DNA of 10,207 bases, taken from an uncultured Pseudorhodobacter sp. (GTDB taxonomy: Bacteria; Pseudomonadota; Alphaproteobacteria; Rhodobacterales; Rhodobacteraceae). Under the pieces are notes generated by a model. The model saw only the letters and a list, made by a program, of their open reading frames with translations, ran no database searches and was not told the origin of the DNA. The DNA is taken from NCBI GenBank assembly GCA_945952425.1, contig CAMFIX010000067.1:1-10207 (forward strand), in the 5' to 3' direction. Both the position numbers and the translations under genes were made by a program. Shown here piece after piece: positions 5,994-10,207 of this stretch. Positions within the stretch are counted from its first letter, which is position 1; every line of letters starts with the position of its first letter.

Positions 5994-7584
5994 AGGCGGG
6001 AAAGCGCCAGCGGTGGCGGCGGATGAGCGTGTCCTTCACCGCCGCCACTTCCGCCGCCCGGCGCGTTTCGGACCAGCCCCGCACCTGCCCCGCGATCCGC
6101 GCCAGGTGGTCCAGCATCGGCAGGGTCAGCCGCCCGGTGATCGCCAGGGGCGTGCGGCGCAGAACCAGATCCTCCAGCCGCAGGACGCGCTCGTTCGCGA
6201 CCAGCCAGGCGATCTCGCCTTCGGTGAAGTCGGGCGCATCGGTCAGGGGTGCGCCCTCCTCCGCCGCCAGTATCGCGGTCGAGGTCGTGCCATAGCGCGC
6301 CATCAGCTGCTGCGCCCTTGGGCTCAACCCACTGACATCCTTCGGGAAATCCCGCCCCCCGCCGATCGGCAGCCCCCGGGTCGAGACGCGCCGCTCCAGC
6401 CCCAGCCGCTGCAGCACCCGGTCGGCCACCTCTTCGGCAAAGCCGCGGAAGGTCGTCCACTTGCCCCCCACCAGCGAGATCACCGGGAAAGGCCGCCCCG
6501 GCGCGGGCCCGGCCAGGGGGGCGGAGTGGTCGCGGCTGATGAGCCCCGCGGCCTTGCCCGCGCTATAGGGCAAGGGGCGCAGGCCGGAATAGGCATGGAC
6601 GATGGGCCCCAGCGCCACGCCGGGGAACAGGCTGCGGACCGCGCCGACCAGGTAATCGGCCTCGGCATCCGTCACCTCCAGCGTGTCGGGATCATCGGCG
6701 CGGATGTCGGTCGAACCGACCAGCGCCCGGCCAAGATGTTCGTAAACCAGGCAAATCCGCCCGTCGTCGGCCTCGAAATAAACCATACGCCCCTTCAGGG
6801 CCGCCACCAGCTCGGGCGCGTCCAGCAGGATATGCGCCCCCTTCGTCCCGCCGATCAGCCGCCCCGAAATGCCCAAGGAGGCATTGACCCGGTCGATCCA
6901 GGGCCCCGCCGCATTCACCACCAGAAGCGGTGCGGCCGCGACGCTGGCCTCTTCGTTCTCGGCCAGGATCGTCGCCCCCTCCTTCCGCCAGGCCGCATGG
7001 CTCAGCGCCCGGCTCGCGGGATTGGCGCGCAAGCCCTCCTGCACCAGCTCCAGCACCAGCCGCTCGGGCATGGCGATGCGGGCGTCGTAGTAAAGCCCCG
7101 CCGCCACGATCCGCGGCGTCAGGGGCAGCTCGCGCAGGGCCCGCGCCCGGCCCCAAAGCCGGTGCCGCGGCATGACCCGCTCGCGCGCGCCGTAAAGGTC
7201 GTAAAGCGTCAGGCCGATCTTCATCAGCACCGCCCCCCGCTGCCGCGGCGCGGTGGTCGAGCCCATCAGCGTCCGCAAGGCGGCCCCTATCCCCTTGAAC
7301 CAGCTGAAGATCGGGATGACGGTGGGCAGAGGCAGCACCGCATGGGGCGCATTCTTCAACAGCAGGTTCCGCTCCAGCGTCGATTGCGCGACGAGGCCGA
7401 ATTCGCCGGTTTCCAGGTATTTGATCCCGCCATGGATCAGCCGCGACGGCGCCGCCGAAGTGCCCGAGCCGAAATCGCCCGTGTCCAGGATCAGGCACTT
7501 CACCCCTTGCGCGCAAAGGTCGCGGAAGAGGCCCGCGCCATTCACCCCGGCGCCCAGGATCACCACGTCGAAGGGCTCAGACAT
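5992..7584 (-). CDS. GlpD-like FAD-dependent polyol/glycerol-phosphate dehydrogenase
   Basis: This 530-aa protein is slightly longer than E. coli GlpD (about 500). It shows the dinucleotide-binding ILGAGVNGAG (9-18), Asp34 at the end of the second strand, SGTSAAPSRLIHGGIKYLE (40-58), AAGPWI (225-230), GTKGAHI (246-252), YSGLRPL (332-338) and GGKWTTFR (373-380), then the GlpD-type C-terminal helical domain (about 410-530). GlpD enzymes oxidise glycerol 3-phosphate to dihydroxyacetone phosphate and pass electrons to membrane quinone; EryB does the same to erythritol phosphate. The start at 7584 overlaps the upstream kinase stop by 8 nt, with GGAGG 7 nt before ATG; the frame is open to 7659, but homology starts at MSEPFDVVIL. 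It presumably oxidises the kinase's polyol phosphate to a ketose phosphate. The stop is inside an AT-rich inverted repeat. Confidence 0.88.
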   Translation of the reverse strand: MSEPFDVVILGAGVNGAGLFRDLCAQGVKCLILDTGDFGSGTSAAPSRLIHGGIKYLETGEFGLVAQSTLERNLLLKNAPHAVLPLPTVIPIFSWFKGIGAALRTLMGSTTAPRQRGAVLMKIGLTLYDLYGARERVMPRHRLWGRARALRELPLTPRIVAAGLYYDARIAMPERLVLELVQEGLRANPASRALSHAAWRKEGATILAENEEASVAAAPLLVVNAAGPWIDRVNASLGISGRLIGGTKGAHILLDAPELVAALKGRMVYFEADDGRICLVYEHLGRALVGSTDIRADDPDTLEVTDAEADYLVGAVRSLFPGVALGPIVHAYSGLRPLPYSAGKAAGLISRDHSAPLAGPAPGRPFPVISLVGGKWTTFRGFAEEVADRVLQRLGLERRVSTRGLPIGGGRDFPKDVSGLSPRAQQLMARYGTTSTAILAAEEGAPLTDAPDFTEGEIAWLVANERVLRLEDLVLRRTPLAITGRLTLPMLDHLARIAGQVRGWSETRRAAEVAAVKDTLIRRHRWRFPA

Positions 7585-9040
7585 CCTCGTCCTCCAGCCG
7601 CGGCCAAAGCGGCGCCATGGCCTGAACGAGGTCGCCGTAAAGAGTATACCGTTTGCCAAGGTCTTGTTGCGGCGTGAAAATACGCGACGTCAGGGCCCGA
7701 GGGTCATCGAAGGGCGTGGGCCAAAGCCCGGCCCCCGCCCCGGCACAAAGCGCCGCACCCCAGGCCGCGGCCTCCTCGGTCTCGGTCACCGTCACGGGCA
7801 ATCCCAAGGCATCGGCGAAAAGCTGCACGAAGCTCGGATTGCGCGAAATCCCCCCGGTCAGGCGGATTTGCGCGGCCGGAAAGGCCTCGCGCAGGGCATC
7901 GACATGGGCGCGGTGGTTGAAGGCGATGCCCTCCAGCACCGCGCGCAGCATGTCGCCGCGGTCGTGCCAGCCGTGCAGCCCGAAAAACCCGCCCGAGGCG
8001 CGGCCCGGATGCGGCGAGCCGAAGAGATAGGGGTGGAAAAACGCGGAAGAGGGGCGCTGCAACGCCGCCGCAATCTCGGGGGCGAGGGTGGCGTGGATGT
8101 CGGGGCCGCCTTGGGTGAAATGGTCGAGGAACCAGTCGTAATTGGCTGCAGAGGCTGGAGAAATCGACATGGGGTGCCATTCGCCGGGGCGGATCGCATT
8201 GCGGCAGAACCAGCGCGGATCGGTGATCGGGGCGGGCGAGACGGTCTCGTTGATCGAATAGGTGCCGGCGACGACGGCGATGGTGCCGATGCCATGGCCG
8301 CCGATGCCCAGGGCGCTGGCGGTGACGTCATGGAGCCCCGCCACGACCGGCGTGCCGGATAAAAGGCCGGTCCGCGCGGCCGCCTGCGGGGTGACGCGGC
8401 CCACGACCGCCTCGCAGGGGGCGATGTCGGGCAGCGGGATCGACAGGCCGAAAAGTGCTGGAATATCAGAGGTGTAGCCTTGGGTCTTCACATCGGTGAA
8501 CGAGGTCGAAGCCTCGGTCCGGTCGGTGCCGACATGGCCGGTCAGGCAGAAGGTCAGCCAGTCCTTGCAGGCCAGAACATGGCCGATGCGGGCGTAACGT
8601 TCGGGCTGGTGGCGGGCGATCCAGGCGATCAGGGCGGAAGGGGCGGAGGCATGGGGCATCTGCCCGGTGCGCTGAAGCGCCGCGACGGAGGTGCCGTCCT
8701 GGCCCCAGGCCTCCACCACCTCGACCGCGCGGCTGTCGAGCGAGAGGATACCGGGGCCCAGCGGGTTGGCCTGCCCGTCCAACAGGTAAACCCCGTCGCC
8801 ATGCGCCGTGGCCGCCACGGCCGCGACCTCTGCCGCCGGACGGCCCGAGAGCGCCAACGCCTCGGCGATGCTTTCGGCGCAGGCGGCCCAGAGCTGGGCC
8901 ATGTCGCGCTCGACAAAGCGCGGCGCCGGTTTCAGCTGCTGCGAGCGGCGGCGGGCGGTGGCCAACACGCGGCCGGTCTCGTCGAAGACCACCGCCTTGG
9001 TGACGGTCAGGCCGCAGTCGATGCCGATGAGAAGGGGCAT
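7577..9040 (-). CDS. FGGY-family carbohydrate kinase, LyxK/EryA-like
   Basis: This 487-aa protein has both actin-like FGGY domains: LIGIDCGLTVTKAVVFD (4-20, phosphate loop), ERDMAQLW (44-51), AATAHGDGVYLLD (76-88), GILSLDSRA (97-105), AGLHDVTASALG (234-245, likely catalytic Asp238), VVAGTYSINE (256-265), and the C-terminal ASKHA signature LTGGISRNPSF (394-404) with ETEEAAAWGAA (420-430). The HGDG and LSLDSRA segments are like L-xylulose kinase LyxK and unlike the GlpK-like kinase of the plus operon, so the two kinases are not recent duplicates. Coupling to a GlpD-like dehydrogenase suggests a polyol substrate, as in EryA/EryB, though a ketose is possible. The start is set by homology; only a weak GAAAG stands upstream. 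The coding sequence near 7639-7654 carries a copy of the promoter palindrome. Confidence 0.88.
   Translation of the reverse strand: MPLLIGIDCGLTVTKAVVFDETGRVLATARRRSQQLKPAPRFVERDMAQLWAACAESIAEALALSGRPAAEVAAVAATAHGDGVYLLDGQANPLGPGILSLDSRAVEVVEAWGQDGTSVAALQRTGQMPHASAPSALIAWIARHQPERYARIGHVLACKDWLTFCLTGHVGTDRTEASTSFTDVKTQGYTSDIPALFGLSIPLPDIAPCEAVVGRVTPQAAARTGLLSGTPVVAGLHDVTASALGIGGHGIGTIAVVAGTYSINETVSPAPITDPRWFCRNAIRPGEWHPMSISPASAANYDWFLDHFTQGGPDIHATLAPEIAAALQRPSSAFFHPYLFGSPHPGRASGGFFGLHGWHDRGDMLRAVLEGIAFNHRAHVDALREAFPAAQIRLTGGISRNPSFVQLFADALGLPVTVTETEEAAAWGAALCAGAGAGLWPTPFDDPRALTSRIFTPQQDLGKRYTLYGDLVQAMAPLWPRLEDEDV
7639..7654. promoter_or_regulatory. Intragenic copy of the GTATAC palindrome
   Basis: AAAGAGTATACCGTTT differs at one base from the two copies upstream of the kinase gene. 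It lies in the last 78 nt of the kinase coding region (codons for KRYTL) and about 55 bp upstream of the dehydrogenase ATG. It could be an internal operator or mark an internal promoter for the dehydrogenase. Coding constraint on a Tyr-Thr pair could explain part, but not all, of the match. Confidence 0.4.
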
Positions 9041-9060
9041 TTGGGGGGCTTTCGGATGGG

Positions 9061-9076
9061 AAAGAGTATACTGTTT
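9061..9076. promoter_or_regulatory. Operator-like palindrome, proximal copy
   Basis: AAAGAGTATACTGTTT is a near-perfect palindrome (AAAnAGTATACTnTTT) 20 nt upstream of the kinase ATG on the minus strand. GTATAC-centred palindromes are typical of GntR- or LacI-type operators, and TATACT is also a fair -10 on either strand, but I see no matching -35. Its position near the translation start suits repression. Which regulator binds it is unknown. Confidence 0.5.
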
Positions 9077-9108
9077 GGGCAGGAACGGCGGCGAGGGGGG
9101 CGGCGGTG

Positions 9109-9124
9109 AAAGAGTATACTGTTT
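9109..9124. promoter_or_regulatory. Operator-like palindrome, distal copy
   Basis: This is an identical 16-bp copy of the proximal palindrome, centred 48 bp further upstream. Identity extends into the flanks (GAAAGAGTATACTGTTTGG). Between the two copies is only GC-rich sequence without an evident gene. Two identical sites at this spacing suggest cooperative binding upstream of the kinase-dehydrogenase pair. Confidence 0.5.
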
Positions 9125-9137
9125 GGCCCGCGGCGTG

Positions 9138-9167
9138 GCGGAGCCGACGCTTTCGTGTCGGAGCCGC
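9138..9167 (-). terminator. GC-rich hairpin after the second deoR gene
   Basis: GCGG (9138-9141) pairs with CCGC (9164-9167) around an inner stem, CCGACGC (9144-9150) with GTGTCGG (9155-9161), and a 4-nt loop. On the minus transcript the loop is GAAA and the inner stem has one A-C mismatch. It starts 2 nt after the DeoR stop codon. No T-run follows, so termination may be partial or the stem may protect the 3' end. Confidence 0.4.
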
Positions 9168-9169
9168 GG

Positions 9170-9997
9170 TCAGCTTTCGGCCCTGGCCCCCCGCGCGACC
9201 TCGACCTTGATGCCGCGCGCGCGCATGTCCGCGACCCGGGCGGCCGGCAAGGCATCGTCGACGATCACCAGGTCGAACTCGCGCAAACTGCCCATCGCGT
9301 AAAGTGCCCGGCGGTCGAATTTGGAGTGATCGGCCAGGAGGATGCGCATCGAGGCACTGTCGAACATCGCGCGCTTGGTCTCGGCCATCTCGGGGCTTTG
9401 GTGAAAGACCATGTCGTCGGTGATGGCCGACATCGACAGAAAGACGCGGTCAGCCCGCAGGCGGCGGATCTCGGCCGTGGTCATCGGGCCCATGAAGGCA
9501 TTGCACCAGTTATGGAACTGCCCGCCCAGCCCCAGGATCGTCACATCGGTGATCGCCTTCAAACTCTCCATCAGGATCAAGGAGTTGGTGATCGCCGTCA
9601 GCGGAACCCGCGCCGGCAGCCAGGGCACCATCTGCAGAACCGTCGTGCTGTCGTCGAAGAAAACCGCCTGGCCCGGCTCGACATATTGCGCGGCATGGGC
9701 GGCAATGGCGCGCTTCTCGCCGGCCTGGCGGGTCTGGCGATAGACGTCCGAGGCCTCGATCAAACTGGTCGGCGCCGCCGAGACGATGCCGCGCGTCTTG
9801 CGCAGAACCCCGCGCGAGACGAGTTCGTCCAGATCGCGATGCGCCGTCATCAGCGAGACGCCGAAACGTTCGACCAGATCCTCGATCCGCATCGTGCCCT
9901 CGGCCACCACGGCCTCGGCGATCAGCTGGCGGCGGGCCTGCTGGCGGGCGGCGCGGCTGTCGGCCGACAGATCGTCACTGGATTTCACATCACTCAT
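9170..9997 (-). CDS. DeoR-family transcriptional regulator (second of two)
   Basis: This 275-aa protein has a winged helix-turn-helix at about 20-70 (RQQARRQLIAEAVVAEG, FGVSLMTAHRDLDELVSRG) and a DeoR sensor domain at about 92-255 (GEKRAIAAHA, FFDDSTTVLQ at 113-122, ITNSLI, LGLGGQ, LADHSKFDRRALYAMG). The phosphate-sugar loop reads DDSTT rather than the common D-S/A-G-S/T-T, a hint of a different effector. The start at 9997 has AAGGA 7 nt upstream; the frame is open to 10129, but that extension overlaps the end of the upstream gene. It sits between the transporter gene and the kinase-dehydrogenase pair, all on the minus strand, so it probably controls them in response to a phosphorylated intermediate (inference). 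It is a distant relative of the other DeoR protein, not a copy. Confidence 0.9.
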   Translation of the reverse strand: MSDVKSSDDLSADSRAARQQARRQLIAEAVVAEGTMRIEDLVERFGVSLMTAHRDLDELVSRGVLRKTRGIVSAAPTSLIEASDVYRQTRQAGEKRAIAAHAAQYVEPGQAVFFDDSTTVLQMVPWLPARVPLTAITNSLILMESLKAITDVTILGLGGQFHNWCNAFMGPMTTAEIRRLRADRVFLSMSAITDDMVFHQSPEMAETKRAMFDSASMRILLADHSKFDRRALYAMGSLREFDLVIVDDALPAARVADMRARGIKVEVARGARAES

Positions 9998-10018
9998 CGC
10001 GATTTCCTTGCACCAGAA

Positions 10019-10042
10019 CCCCGGGCCGATGATGGCCCGGGG
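10019..10042 (-). terminator. Strong GC hairpin between transporter gene and deoR
   Basis: CCCCGGGCC (10019-10027) and GGCCCGGGG (10034-10042) form a perfect 9-bp stem with a 6-nt loop, 46 nt after the substrate-binding protein stop and 21 nt before the DeoR ATG. Only TTCT follows on the transcript, so it is likely an attenuating or 3'-protecting stem that keeps binding-protein mRNA abundant relative to downstream genes. Confidence 0.55.
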
Positions 10043-10057
10043 AAACGGTTTGACAAG

Positions 10058-10077
10058 GGGGGATGGGAGCCTCCCCC
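10058..10077 (-). other. Second hairpin after the substrate-binding protein gene
   Basis: GGGGGA (10058-10063) pairs with TCCCCC (10072-10077) across an 8-nt loop, 11 nt after the stop codon and just upstream (in transcript order) of the stronger 9-bp hairpin. It has no T-run. Confidence 0.35.
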
Positions 10078-10088
10078 AGGTCAAAGGC

Positions 10089-10207
10089 TCAGTTCGACAG
10101 GGTGAACGGAGCGGTATACTTGTCGACATTCTCCTTGGTGATCAGCTGGCAGTCGAAGAGCTGCTTTTCGGTCGCAGCCCCGGTCTTGCCGGTCTTGATG
10201 AAGCTGT
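10089..10207 (-). CDS. Sugar ABC transporter substrate-binding protein, C-terminal fragment
   Basis: The last 38 codons of a minus-strand gene enter from the right edge and end in TGA at 10089-10091. The residues CQLITKENVDKYTAPF match the C-terminal pattern of RbsB-type periplasmic sugar-binding proteins (typically hydrophobic-Thr-Lys-Asp/Glu-Asn-Val-Asp-x-Tyr near the end). Such proteins bind a sugar or polyol in the periplasm and deliver it to an ABC permease. The signal peptide and binding-site residues are outside the window, so the ligand is unknown. It lies upstream of the second DeoR and the kinase-dehydrogenase pair on the same strand, consistent with one uptake-and-catabolism locus. 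Confidence 0.75.
   Translation of the reverse strand, partial: SFIKTGKTGAATEKQLFDCQLITKENVDKYTAPFTLSN

Noticed and set aside
6013..7677. 554-codon plus-strand open frame opposite the dehydrogenase
   Set aside because: The translation is Arg/Pro/Gln-rich without domain signatures, and it lies opposite a GlpD-like gene with intact motifs; it is a GC-bias shadow.
4534..9040. The two FGGY kinases as a recent duplication
   Set aside because: Their substrate-side motifs (NQRE and GDSHAAL versus HGDG and GLHDVTA) differ throughout; they belong to different FGGY branches.
10043..10052. AAACGGTTT near-palindrome upstream of the second DeoR gene
   Set aside because: It is too short, with no second copy, and resembles the other operators only in AAAC/TTT ends; no support beyond chance.
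10111..10118. Fourth GTATAC-containing site in the binding-protein coding end
   Set aside because: Only the hexamer core and one flanking base are shared; the AAAnA/TnTTT arms are missing, and the sequence is explained by codons for Lys-Tyr-Thr.
1..10207. CRISPR arrays, insertion sequences, tRNA or rRNA genes, attachment sites
   Set aside because: No regularly spaced repeats, transposase motifs, terminal inverted repeats, or tRNA/rRNA-like segments were seen; all long frames are accounted for by metabolic or regulatory genes.

Overview
The window is GC-rich, with strong G/C preference at third codon positions, and contains almost nothing but sugar-catabolism genes. Base composition, the AT-rich intergenic inverted repeat and the DeoR/ABC/FGGY gene mix suggest an alphaproteobacterium, most likely Rhodobacterales. 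That placement is inference; no rRNA or other taxonomic marker is present.

Layout. At the left edge, on the minus strand, a DeoR-family repressor (129-926) is followed 10 nt downstream by the start of a HAD-type phosphatase that runs off the window. A 323-nt divergent control region (927-1249) separates it from a plus-strand, tightly packed four-gene operon: a FucI/AraA-superfamily sugar isomerase (1250-2698), a split transketolase (N-terminal TPP subunit 2763-3572, C-terminal subunit 3572-4537) and a GlpK-like FGGY kinase (4534-5958). The last three genes overlap at their stop/start codons. This operon converges, across a 33-bp gap holding an AT-rich inverted repeat, with a minus-strand pair: a LyxK/EryA-like FGGY kinase (7577-9040) and an overlapping GlpD-like FAD polyol-phosphate dehydrogenase (5992-7584). 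Upstream of that pair, on the same strand, lie a second DeoR-family regulator (9170-9997) and the 3' end of a sugar ABC transporter substrate-binding protein (10089 to the edge).

How the genes work together (inference). The plus operon reads as aldose to ketose (isomerase), ketose to ketose phosphate (kinase), then two-carbon transfer by a dedicated split transketolase into central pentose and triose phosphates. This logic matches the transketolase-dependent D-apiose route (AptA/AptB with an apulose kinase), but with a FucI/AraA-type isomerase in front. The minus pair reads as a polyol kinase plus polyol-phosphate dehydrogenase module, as in GlpK/GlpD or EryA/EryB, and could feed a ketose phosphate to the same enzymes. 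The ABC transporter would import the sugar or polyol. Each half has its own DeoR-family repressor. The exact substrate cannot be read from the sequence.

Regulatory structure is prominent. The divergent region carries a cluster of CGAAAG/CTTTC elements with a perfect GCGAAA-GT-TTTCGC inverted repeat beside the isomerase ribosome binding site. A near-palindrome, AAAGAGTATACTGTTT, occurs twice upstream of the kinase-dehydrogenase pair and a third time, one base changed, inside the kinase coding region about 55 bp before the dehydrogenase start.
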